The translations under genes were made by a program, and so were the position numbers. The notes under the pieces are model-generated. The model was not told the origin of the DNA. It worked only from the letters and a program-made list of their open reading frames with translations, and did no database searches. This document shows positions 26,971 to 36,739 of a stretch of DNA of 64,000 bases, in pieces. The stretch comes from Ciona savignyi (Eukaryota > Chordata > Ascidiacea > Phlebobranchia > Cionidae), in assembly GCA_000149265.1 (NCBI GenBank), contig CH003021.1, positions 1,198,462 to 1,262,461 on the forward strand. The letters are read 5' to 3'. Each line of letters begins with the position of its first letter. Positions within the stretch are counted from its first letter, which is position 1.

Positions 26971-28272
26971 TTAAATTAGTTTTTTTGTGGTACCCCATAT
27001 TATAAAGACAGTGGCACCTAATAAGTTAACTATGGCACATATGCTAAAAATATGAACCCAAGTTCCGGCAGCATTAAGTGTGTACCCAGTCAAATATACA
27101 CCTATGAATGAAGTCACAGCCCCAAATGCATTCATAACCCCAAATACTGAACCAGAGTGCCCTGGGGTTATGTCTTGAGGGTTGACTAGTGCTCCAGTGT
27201 GATGAAATGCTTGAAATGAAACAGCAAGGCCAGCACACAACACAGCCGACCAGAATGTTTTGCAGTGAGGCAGTACAATAAGAAAAGCGGCACTTCCGCC
27301 CATTGCAATACACTGGTTAAATTTTCGAATAAATGTCATACCGATTTTGCTTTTGATCATATGCTCACATAACCAACCAGAGAAGATGCTTGAAGGAATA
27401 GACATAATCCATGGAACGACATTGTACACCCAACCTTTTTCGTCTGGGAAATGCTCGTGGAAAAATGTGGGGAACCATGACACCATAACAAAGTAGGAAT
27501 TGCTGTTACACAGGTGGGCAAACACAACAGACCATACAGCAGCTTTGCTAAATATAATTCTCCATGGAAAGATACCATGACTGGATGATGATTCAGGCCG
27601 AAAATGTAATTTACTTTCCAATAGTATAGGGCTAATGTTCTTTTGCTTGTTGTTAATGATCCACATAAAATAAGTCCAAAGTAAAGCAGTTAAACCTAAA
27701 ACTTGGAAAACCCGTTGCCAACTGTAGTGCTCCAATACTATAGAGCCCACACTACCACAAAGTAGCGAACCAAAGTTTCCTGCTGAAAGAATGACACCCA
27801 TCGGAAATGATCTTTCCATTTGCGGAACTTTATGAGACACAAGGCTCATAATGGAAGGGTAATGCACCCCTTGAGTTACACCTAAACCAACTCTAACTGC
27901 GGTAAGAATAAATATTGAGCTGCCAAACATTGTATAAAAATGTGCGATACTTGGTGTCATCAAAGTCATCATTGCCCATGCAACAGCAGCAATAAAAATT
28001 ACTTTATCCCCACCAATTTTGTCCGCAAAATATCCACCTAAAACTTGAGTGGTTACATAGCCCCAGAAGAAAGATCCCATCACAGCACCGAGATCTGCTT
28101 TGTTCCATCCATATTCTTTGGAAATTGCTGTTGCACATACAGGCATTGCAACACGAGCAGCATACAGTATGGCACTCAAAACAAAAAGGTTTATGGTCCA
28201 AATTTTTCTGGCTTCCTTCGGCCAATACGAAAAAGCGGTTTCATATGGTTGAATCTCATTCTGATTTTTCAT
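26971..28272 (-). CDS. SLC17A9-like (vesicular nucleotide transporter type) protein, copy A
   Basis: A single uninterrupted frame of 433 residues, close to human SLC17A9 (436). Twelve membrane segments are expected of this major-facilitator family. Family marks include ARVAMPVCATAI in the first segment, SFFWGYVTTQVLGGYFADKI (the loop 2-3 signature), VGLGVTQGVHYPS in the fourth segment, PTFFHEHFPDEKGW after the seventh, and FGVMNAFGAVTSFIGVYLTG near the end. SLC17A9 loads ATP and other nucleotides into secretory vesicles using the voltage component of the proton gradient; the substrate of this copy is not shown by sequence. The start at 28272 gives a normal short cytosolic N terminus, and an acceptor-like GCTGTAG lies about 10 bp upstream. 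There is no intron, unlike most genes here. Copy B lies 805 bp upstream on the same strand. Confidence 0.88.
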   Translation of the reverse strand: MKNQNEIQPYETAFSYWPKEARKIWTINLFVLSAILYAARVAMPVCATAISKEYGWNKADLGAVMGSFFWGYVTTQVLGGYFADKIGGDKVIFIAAVAWAMMTLMTPSIAHFYTMFGSSIFILTAVRVGLGVTQGVHYPSIMSLVSHKVPQMERSFPMGVILSAGNFGSLLCGSVGSIVLEHYSWQRVFQVLGLTALLWTYFMWIINNKQKNISPILLESKLHFRPESSSSHGIFPWRIIFSKAAVWSVVFAHLCNSNSYFVMVSWFPTFFHEHFPDEKGWVYNVVPWIMSIPSSIFSGWLCEHMIKSKIGMTFIRKFNQCIAMGGSAAFLIVLPHCKTFWSAVLCAGLAVSFQAFHHTGALVNPQDITPGHSGSVFGVMNAFGAVTSFIGVYLTGYTLNAAGTWVHIFSICAIVNLLGATVFIIWGTTKKLI

Positions 28273-29077
28273 GTTAAAAAACTACAGCAGGATTTATTCC
28301 TAGAGATTATTTAGTTCCAGACTCCAGTTTAACTAGATTTGTGCCGCACAACAAAGGGCACAAACCAAACCAAAAAACCTGTTAATTAAATTTAAATAGC
28401 AACAATCACTTGTTTGAAAATTAGAGCACACTGGATAATTCACCAAAATATATATTGGATCAATAAAAACACACATAACACACTTTGAAATCACCCAACA
28501 AATGCAATAAAATGAATTAAAACAAGGATAACTCTAAAGGTACATTTAGCCATATTTACCTGAAATTTGTGAATTACTATCAGAAAGCTCAAATTGTTAA
28601 TTTAGGTTTAGAGATAAGTAACATAATAAATAAAGAATATTATAGGTTTATGATTTTGCTGTCGGTTTACTTTAAACCAAAGTATAAATAAAACAAAGCA
28701 TACAGAAAGCATATTTAAGGCATTGTAAATTTTCTAAGTAGCTAAACTATAAAAAATAAATAAAAAGATTTTATTAGTTTGATATAATTCAACAGTAGCT
28801 GTAAAAGTGTGACGTTTTTTATCAAAAATAAATATATTGCCTTGGGGCGTAATAGGTTTATTGATGGCATATTGTATACATATTGGGTACTTTGATAATA
28901 CAGTATGTCCACATTTACTAAATTTCACAGTGTAAAATGTGATTAATATATTTAGATCAGAATACTGGTACCACATCACTAAATAATTATATTCAGTTTT
29001 CATTTAATAGTATCTGCACATAGGTAAAATCGTAATCTGACACGGTACAGAATGTTTGAAGGCAAATTACAAATTTA
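28273..29077. other. Spacer between the tandem SLC17A9-like genes
   Basis: About 800 bp of AT-rich sequence holding the 3' flank of copy B and presumably the promoter or trans-splice acceptor of copy A. No other coding evidence was seen. Confidence 0.5.
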
Positions 29078-30421
29078 TTATACAACTCGTTGTCCAGTAC
29101 CCCATATAACAAATATAGCTGCCCCTGCTACATTTATAATTGCCATAAGTGTAAACACCAGTTCCCACGTGCCGGATAAATTTAGAATACACCCAGTCAC
29201 ATACACCCCTAAAAATGAAGTCACAGCTCCAAAAGCATTCATGACACCAAACACTGACCCCGCATGGTTAGGGACAATGTCTTGAGGGTTCACAAGAACC
29301 CCACTGTTATGGAATGTCTGCATGGAAACTGCAAGCCCGGCATAAAATACTGCAGTCCAAAAATTTTCACAAAAGGTTAAAGCTATTGAAAAAATTCCAC
29401 TGCCAACCATAGCAACAGTTTGGTTAAATTTCCTAATAAAAGTAATGCTTAGGTTGTTTCGTATAAAACGTTCACTTAACCAACCAGCGAAAATACTTGA
29501 AGGAATAGACATCATCCATGGAATGACGTTGTACACCCAACCTTTCTCGTTTGGAAACCGTTCATGAAAAAATGTTGGAAGCCATGACAGAAGAATGAAA
29601 AAGCAATTGTTCATGCAGAAATGGGCAAAAATAACGGCCCACACTGGAGTTTTGCTAAATATTTTCTTCCACGGAACTGAGTCTGACTTTAATGGTAATA
29701 GAGGCTGAGAAAACACCATGCTGTCCAATGAAATTACATTGTTCTTAGGCTTTTTTGTACTGGCCCACATAACATATGTCCACAAAAGCGCAATCAACCC
29801 TAAAACTTGAAAGACTCTTTGCCAGCCATAGTGCTCTAATACTATAGAACCCACTGCGCCACACAACAATGACCCAAAATTTGATGCAGCAAAAATTACT
29901 CCCATTGGAAACGATCTTTCAGAATCTGGGATTTTATGAGCAAGGAGACTTATCATGGAAGGGTAATGCACACCCTGCATAACACCCATTCCGACTCTTG
30001 CAACAGTTAAAATGAAGATTGAACTTCCAAAGAAGGTGTGCATGTTTGCTATGTTTGGGGTAAGCAAGGTTATTGTTCCCCATGACAAAGATGACATTAC
30101 TAGAACTATATCTCCACCAATTTTGTCCGCAAAATATCCACCTAAAACTTGAGTGGTTACATAGCCCCAAAAGAAAGACCCCATCACAGCACCGAGATCT
30201 GCTTTGTTCCATCCATATTCTTTGGAAATTGCTGTTGCGCATACAGGCATTGCAACACGAGCAGCAAATAATATTGAAGTTAGTACAAAAAGATTGATAA
30301 TCCATGTTTTTCTGTTTTCCTTGGTCCAGTATTTTCCCTCGCTCTTGTTTTCCGTTCTGTTTAAGTTTTTTTTCATACTATAATCCCGTTCGTAAAGGTT
30401 CATCTTCAGATGAACACGCAT
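29078..30421 (-). CDS. SLC17A9-like (vesicular nucleotide transporter type) protein, copy B
   Basis: A second intronless frame, 447 residues from the first ATG. An ATG 16 codons in (MKKNLNR) would give a length closer to copy A. It shares the whole major-facilitator layout with copy A: ARVAMPVCATAI, SFFWGYVTTQVLGGYFADKI, VGMGVMQGVHYPS, PTFFHERFPNEKGW and FGVMNAFGAVTSFLGVYVTG. Overall the two proteins are clearly diverged, but a run of about 51 residues from AARVAMP to KIGGD is identical and nearly identical in DNA. They are best explained as a tandem duplication with later local conversion. Both have the conserved segments intact and look functional. The transported substrate is inferred only from the family. 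A TTTGCAG lies about 13 bp before the first ATG and could be a splice or spliced-leader acceptor. Confidence 0.88.
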   Translation of the reverse strand: MRVHLKMNLYERDYSMKKNLNRTENKSEGKYWTKENRKTWIINLFVLTSILFAARVAMPVCATAISKEYGWNKADLGAVMGSFFWGYVTTQVLGGYFADKIGGDIVLVMSSLSWGTITLLTPNIANMHTFFGSSIFILTVARVGMGVMQGVHYPSMISLLAHKIPDSERSFPMGVIFAASNFGSLLCGAVGSIVLEHYGWQRVFQVLGLIALLWTYVMWASTKKPKNNVISLDSMVFSQPLLPLKSDSVPWKKIFSKTPVWAVIFAHFCMNNCFFILLSWLPTFFHERFPNEKGWVYNVIPWMMSIPSSIFAGWLSERFIRNNLSITFIRKFNQTVAMVGSGIFSIALTFCENFWTAVFYAGLAVSMQTFHNSGVLVNPQDIVPNHAGSVFGVMNAFGAVTSFLGVYVTGCILNLSGTWELVFTLMAIINVAGAAIFVIWGTGQRVV

Positions 30422-30546
30422 TATTCACAAAATACTGCAAATCCTCCAAATCAACATCGTTCTATTATTTTACTCAAATTGTCTAAAAATCCCTTTCAAT
30501 CAGGAATCAGCTATCGGTACCAATCTGCGAAAACGCTATAATACAT

Positions 30547-30741
30547 TAAAAGGAGGAAAAGAGGAAAGGCGGGAAAATGCCTACTAAAATTATGGAAAGT
30601 TATTCTAACCCTGCTTTAAACAGTAGGCTTAACCCCATAACTTACCCTAACTCCAAGTATCCAACTTTAAAATAACTCTTATACCCAAATCTTTATTTTA
30701 ATGTGCGATTTCTCGCCTTCCCTCTTTTCCTTCTTTTAGTT
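30547..30741 (+). mobile_element. MITE of the GGAGGGAAAGCGGG family, diverged copy
   Basis: The left end, TTAAAAGGAGGAAAAGAGG, is mirrored at the right end by CCCTCTTTTCCTTCTTTTAG. The middle contains the TTAACCC/ACCCTAAC-type core seen, in the other orientation, in the copy at 36391-36605. No clear target duplication remains. Confidence 0.6.
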
Positions 30742-31314
30742 TCTCCCAAGATAAGGTACTCTATGATTATTTGGAAAGGGAATATTTGCATTCTAACGCT
30801 GTATACCGAAAAAAATGCTGCCAAACAATAACAGGACATTATATTGGGCAGTGGATTATGTACTGTATGACGTGTTGTACGTCATAACTCTTTTGGCTCA
30901 GAGAACACCCATAGAAATCTAACATGACTAAGCGTTGAAATAGCGTTGCTGAATGAAGGCGGTATATACAATCTTGTTAGTAAAATAGAGGAAAATACAA
31001 TTATGTTTATTTCCTTCTATAAAAACGGGCATTGAGGGATTATAACTCATAATAAAAAAAAAGATTATAGCTTACTGCGAAAATTTATTTTTATGATATA
31101 GATTATAGAGTGGATTATAGAGAGTGATATAGATTATAGACGTACTGTTTACCTTGCAGCAATGTGCACTTTTATATGGTAAATAAGCTGAGGAACAGTC
31201 GTTAAAACACGTTATTAAAAAGGATATAATTTAATAAATATAGCGGACGCGGCCGTCAAACCTATAGATGAAACAATAATATTAAGCAATCAAAATCTAA
31301 ACGATATAGAGCAC

Positions 31315-31392
31315 TGAAGAAGAGTGTGCGGTAAAGCGCGACCAGTACTGAGGGGGAGCCGGCTTTAGGAGAAGGTGTGGCCCGAAAGCGTT
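31315..31392 (+). repeat. Dispersed repeat shared with 48.04-48.12 kb
   Basis: The stretch GTGTGCGGTAAAGCG...GAGCCGGCTTTAGGAGAAGG is found in inverted orientation at about 48040-48120 with modest divergence. The type of element is unknown. Confidence 0.6.
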
Positions 31393-31804
31393 GACTACAG
31401 TGGGAAAAGAAAAACCCCTAAAATGAAATTCCACTACTGTCTACAACGTGCAGTTTGACACTACCACACTACCAATTCATTTTGAAAGAACCACCCGACT
31501 CAGATAGCAGGGTTTATTGACTAACTATTAGCCAAAATTGTAAATTTCGTGAACAATTCTGTATTTTTATAGGCCTACGTAGTATAGACTTAATTGTATT
31601 TTAATTGTTACTTAAGTGTCTATTATTTTAATCTATAAAAACATATTAGGCCCATATTTACCCAAAGTTTCTTAACCGTTAGATTTTGTTGACGTTAACT
31701 TTTCATGTTTTAGGTGTCACCATTTGTAAAAGTCCTGGTAACGTTTGCCCTAAGTTAGATCACCAGAATTAATAAGCGTAAAATATTTTAAAATAAAATA
31801 TTTG

Positions 31805-32680
31805 TTAACTCTTTCACTCCCGGCTAAATGCATTTATTCAAACACGCTGTCCCGCAGTGTTTTTTACAATTTTTAGTCATTTTCAAATTAGCACAGTTTT
31901 TCAAAAGTTTATGCTATGATTTAATATTTAGTATGATTGAAAAGATAATTTACCCCTCTTTTAAACAAGCCACATACCCAGAATCTACCTCCAATTAAAA
32001 ATATATTATGTAAATTTTAGTGAACACCACTTTATATGTAAAGAAAATTCTGTTCGACTTTGAAAAATTTGAGGTGTACTGACAAACGAAATACTCACCA
32101 ATTATTGGTATGCCCAAATGATATGAAAATTGGAATGTAGACTGTCTAATAGTTTTTGTACTAGTTTTGAAAATTTGAACTGTATTTTTATCTTTAGTAG
32201 TTTTTTTACTATTCCTAATTGAAATTTCCCTTTATTCCAACTTTATTATGAAAAAATGAACCAAAACGCATTGAAGTTTTGTAGAACTAAAACAGTAAAA
32301 AGTATAAAAAAGAACAGTGAAGGAAGTGTAAAAAGGGCATACAAAAGCAAACAAACACAAATACTATTTCCAATATTCTTGCTTGACAAAAAGAGCTTCT
32401 CTGCAAGTTAACACGACTCCTATTGGCTGAGTTAGTCACGTGTAAATTCGTGTAAAATCGATAGAAATAAGAGGAGAAGCCTTGAAAAAGAAAGGCTATC
32501 ACTCCTCGCATTTTTAATATTTCTCCACGAAAATTACAGAGAATAAATTATAGGGTTTCCTTGATCGAATGAGCCATAGCTGAGGTCTCTACCATTACGC
32601 ATTGCGGAGAAATCGTTTTTTAGATTTGCACCCATTTATGTGCAACGCGGGATACCATGAGTTGGGACGGAAAGAGTTAA
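31805..32680. mobile_element. Non-autonomous piggyBac-type element with TTAA target duplication
   Basis: TTAA at 31805-31808 is followed by CTCTTTCACTCCC. At the other end GGGACGGAAAGAG is followed by TTAA at 32677-32680. Inside the ends a weaker inverted match continues (CCCGCAGTGTTTTTTAC against CGTTTTTTAG...CGCGGGAT). The 868-bp body has no transposase. TTAA duplications and C-rich short ends are typical of piggyBac relatives. Confidence 0.7.
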
Positions 32681-32690
32681 ACATATTAAA

Positions 32691-33147
32691 TACAGTGGAA
32701 CCCCACTTGAAGACCACCTCGATAACACGACCACCTCATTATCAAGACCACTTTAGTGCGGTCCCAAATAATTTACTATGGTAATGCATTGCATTTTGTT
32801 TCAATAACGCGACCACCCCGGTTTCCAGACCAGGACCGCCATATTTTGGTCCAAAACTTCAAATTTAACTCCGCTTAAGTGACCACATGTGCTAAATAAC
32901 TTGCCTTTGTTATCAAAATAACAAGGATAAATTTATTTTATGATCAAAACTATAAGAATAAATGAGCGCACACAAAAAAAAAGTGGCAAACAGAACTGAA
33001 TCCTATAAATATAGTAAAAAATGTAGACGTTTAAGCTGCATATGACGAAAACTTGCTACAATCAAAATTCACTAACACGACCACCCCGCTAAAGCGACCG
33101 CTTGATCACGGTCCCGTAGGTGGTCAGGTAAGCGGGGTTCCACTGTA
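32691..33147. mobile_element. Non-autonomous pogo/Tigger-type element with TA duplication
   Basis: TA then CAGTGGAACCCC at 32691, and GGGGTTCCACTG then TA ending at 33147. Subterminal GACCACC repeats appear in both orientations. The body is 453 bp and has no coding capacity. CAGTGGAACCCCGCTTA-like ends and a TA target site are typical of pogo/Tigger elements. It lies 10 bp from the piggyBac-type element. Confidence 0.75.
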
Positions 33148-33379
33148 TTATATTTTTGGAAGGGTGAGTATTGGTTAGCAACGTTGCACTTGTCTCGAAA
33201 AAAACATTGTTGGTACTTTGGTGATAAATCAGGAACTATTCTTGTTAGAACAATTAACGCGCGATTCGGTAAAAAATGGCAGAACAGTGTATTATGGGTC
33301 CCAATTGAAAAAAATTGGGACACATATTGTTTTTGTCCGTTTTTTTTCGTTTTTTTTTTTCTTTTTTTTCTTCGTCAAA

Positions 33380-34440
33380 GGTTTGACAGGCATGGCATGG
33401 CGCCCCGACATCTACCAGAAGGAATAATGGAATCGTAATGAAACTTAGCCAATTGTTAGACAACATGGTCTAGATAGGCAGAAACCAAAATTTGGGGTGA
33501 TAAATCTAGGGGAATTCCCCTGGGAGGTTAAAAACCAAAACGGTATTTTTTATAAAAAAAAATTAGCTTTTTGTGGCATAGCGCTTAAACGGCTGCTCCA
33601 ATTTGAATAAGATTTGGTAAAATGTAAGTGCATTAGACACTGATTTAACTATTGAAAAAAATAAAAAATTTACCTAGGGAAATACCCTAAAAATAAGATT
33701 TTGTTCTCAAATCATAATTGTGACAGGCATGGCATGGCGCCACGACATCTACCAGAAGGAATAATGGAATCGTAATGAAACTTAGCCATTTGTTAGACAA
33801 CATGGTCTAGATATGCAGAAACCAAAATTTTGAGTGATAAATCAAGGGAAATTCCCCTGGGAGGTTAAAAACCAAAACGGTATTTTTTATTAAAAAAATT
33901 AGCTTTTTGTGGCATAGCGCTTAAACAGCTGCTCCAATTTGAATAAGATTTGGGAGAATGTAAGTGCATTAGACACTGATTTAACACTTGGAAAAAAATG
34001 TACCTAGGGAAATACCCTAAAAATAAGATTTTGTTCTCAAATCATGATTGTGACAGGCATGGCATGGCGCGCCGACATCTACCAGAAGGAATAATGGAAT
34101 CGTAATAAAACTTAGCAATTTGTTAGACAACATGGTCTAGATATGCAGAAACCAAAATTTTGGGTAATGAATCCAGGGGAATTCCCATAAGACGTTAAAA
34201 ACCAAAACGTTTTTTTTCTAATAAATTAGCTTTTGGGGGCATAGCGCTTGAACGGCTGCTCTAATTTTGACCAGATTCAGTGAAATGTTAGACCATTAGA
34301 CACTTTGTGCCAATTAAAAAATAGAAAACATTTACTTAGGGTAATTTCCTTCAAAACGAAGATATGTTCTTGAGTTACGATTGTAACAGACATGCCATAT
34401 CGCACTGACATCTCTAATAAGCAGTCTACAAGTCAGATTA
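33380..34440. repeat. Tandem repeat, about 335-bp unit, about 3 copies plus a decayed fourth
   Basis: Units begin with GACAGGCATGGCATGGCG at 33384, 33722 and 34052, with a decayed start near 34384 (periods 338, 330, 332). Each contains GGTCTAGATA, GAATTCCCCTGGGAGGTTAA and TGGCATAGCGCTTAAACGGC. The first two copies are very alike and the later ones decay rightwards. A single diverged relative lies at about 53585-53730. Confidence 0.9.
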
Positions 34441-35339
34441 AAACTTTAAGAATTGTTCCATAACATAAGTCACTTATAAAAACAGAAACTTATCTTCTAA
34501 ACCCAGGGGAATTTCCTAAAACCATTAAAAAATAAATCGGGCTGTTTTGGGAATATAGCCTTATTTTACTACAGTGCTTGAAAAGAAGCTTTAATTTAAA
34601 ATATTTGTGGTGAAATGTTTGTAAATTTTAGACGTTTATCTTTTATTTAACTACACATGAAAAATAAGTTTGGTTGATTAACTATGGGACCCATGCGTTT
34701 ATGCTTGCAGAAACAAACTATATACTCGGTGTATAAAATACAAATTGTGGTTAGGGACCCTGTAGCATGAATATATGGCACACAACATGTGTTTTACAAA
34801 TAGTGGTGGGAAAACACGTGGTTGACACTTTCTAGTTTAAAGTTTAAATCTTTGATCGGTGGGATTTATCGGAGCCATTACTTGGATCACGGGTCTTAAA
34901 AAACAGAAAAGTTGGTGAGGTAAACAAGTGTTTTTCAGTTACAGAAGTTAGTAACACAGTTTTGTATACGAGGGAAAGTCTTAAATATATAGCCTTCACA
35001 TTTGAAGTTTAATGTGCGGAGATATTTATAGTACTTATTACCAGATATCTAAGCCAAGTGTTAAATGTTTGCATATTTCAGTTGAGTGCGAAACAAACGT
35101 TATACACTTTGAATAAGATATGCCAAGGGTAATGACCTAGCCAGGGAAGCCGATTGTTTCTGCATTTCAAAAAATATAGCGGGTACACAAGAGTGGTTTT
35201 AAAAAAATGGTTTACACGTGGTTGAAGAAAAAAAATGGAGGTTTACACGTGCTTTGTTGAAGACAACGAACATCGAAGATCTGCTTCGCATTCCACTTTG
35301 TTACGAAGTGCCGAAAATCCACTTTTACATAACTATGTC

Positions 35340-35421
35340 ACTGCCATGCTCGCGCCCCCCATTGAGAAGCTTTCACGCCCCCAAGGAGGGTGGCGCCCCC
35401 AGTTTAAGAACCCCTGCTCTA
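35340..35421 (+). repeat. Possible hAT (Charlie-like) element terminus
   Basis: GCGCCCCCAGTTTAAGAACC followed by CCTG is very like the right terminus of hAT-Charlie-type elements. A matching left end and an 8-bp target duplication were not found, so this may be a fragment. Confidence 0.35.
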
Positions 35422-35751
35422 GTTGATGATAAGACTACAGATATTTACCATTACAGTGTTATTCTATTGTTATATCGGGTTGTTTTTCAGTGTTGTTTCT
35501 AAATGCCGCATTTAACCCAAATATAATTTCATTGTGGATAATCCGAACTACGCATTGGGAGTTTGTGCGTGTGTTAGGCCTACTAAACAGTAAATTATTA
35601 TAGCCAGTGTAACCCACGTATTAAACACCACTATTTGTAAACTTGTTAACCCAAGGAAGTGCATTAGTATACTAAGCAGTTTATCTTCTTGCTCTTTAAC
35701 GACTATAAAAAATAAGCTTAACTTACAATCAGGATAACACTTTTTCAATAG

Positions 35752-36043
35752 GATATAGGATATTCATGTTTATCCCCGTGAATGGAAAAACCTAGGGGAT
35801 TATCACACGGGCAATCGCCAGATCACCTCGCGCCCATCGTCGGGTTACCGGAGCTATTGCAGTGTGTTGTATATGATAGACACGTTCCTTCAATTTGGTA
35901 GAACCCATTAATCCGCTGGGTTCAGGCAATGTCCGTAAAGTGCCTTGCCCAAGGACACAACCGACAAGCTAGCTACCAGTTTCGCACCTGCAACCTTTCG
36001 ATTGAAAGGCGACGCACTTAACCGCTGGATCACCGGGCCGGAA
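35752..36043 (-). repeat. Composite tRNA-derived SINE copy 2
   Basis: A near full-length minus-strand copy. It runs from the tail (GGATATTCATGTTTATCCCC) through the body (CCGGAGCTATTGCAGTGTG, TTAATCCGCTGGGTTCAGGC) to the tRNA-like head (GGCGACGCACTTAACCGCTG). Confidence 0.85.
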
Positions 36044-36381
36044 TCTAACGGTGTTCAGACAGAAATATATTTTCCAACCTATTAGTACATTTCTGAGTGT
36101 AGGAAAGAGGTCAAAAGGACGAAAAATGAGTTTAGTAGAAGATTAAGAGTGTAATTCTGCAAGCCACTCAAGTAACCTGCCACCGATTTCTTATCAGTGC
36201 ATCATAACACATCTTTCGAAAATATTCGCAGTTTATCCCGAGTCTTCGGGGAAGGATTAGGAAATCAACGATGTATCGACGATTATATCTTTCTAAGAAA
36301 TATTTATATTTTTTGTTTGCCTTTTAAGGTAATAAAACGTTTTGCAATCGGGAAAGTGTTCATTACACAATAAAAAACTGG

Positions 36382-36614
36382 CTTTGGTGGGGAAAACTAA
36401 AAGGAGGGAAAGCGGGAAGGCGGAAAGGAAGGAAACTGCATGTTAAAATAAAGATTATGACATTAGGGTTAGTTTTAAACTTAGGGCTAGAGTTAGGGTT
36501 AGTCTTGGGGTTGAGATTAGTGTTTACGGATGGGTTTAAATTAGTTTTCGTACTTTTAGTGAGCAATTTTCCTCCTTCCCGCTTTCCCTCCTTTTAGCGT
36601 TGCCCCTTTGGTGG
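36382..36614. mobile_element. MITE with 9-bp target duplication, GGAGGGAAAGCGGG-type ends
   Basis: CTTTGGTGG occurs at 36382-36390 and again at 36606-36614. Between them a 215-bp element has inverted ends sharing CTAAAAGGAGGGAAAGCGGG. Its core (GGGGTTGAGATTAGTGTTT) is also found in the differently ended MITEs at 50.05 and 58.6 kb. A 9-bp duplication fits Mutator-like elements. Confidence 0.8.
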
Positions 36615-36739
36615 TATGGTTTACGTCATAAAACCCTGGCCTGGTAACTCGGGTTTAAGCGCTGAACATGTTTCTGGCTATTTGATATAATCGGAAATCG
36701 TGTCATCTTTAGTAGCGCAGTTTTTGTACAATCTTAAAG

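Larger units (their letters stand above)
30422..36739. other. Repeat-rich intergenic interval
   Basis: About 6.3 kb without a supported gene. It holds a MITE-like copy (30.55-30.74 kb), a dispersed repeat (31.3 kb), a piggyBac-type and a pogo-type element back to back, a tandem 335-bp repeat, a hAT-like end, a SINE and a complete MITE, each listed separately. Between about 34.6 and 35.2 kb nothing recognisable was seen. Confidence 0.6.

Noticed and set aside
36460-36540. TTAGGG-like repeats, here and in CACYBP intron 1, suggesting an internal telomere
   Set aside because: The pattern is irregular and lies inside defined MITEs with inverted ends, so it is element core sequence, not telomeric arrays.
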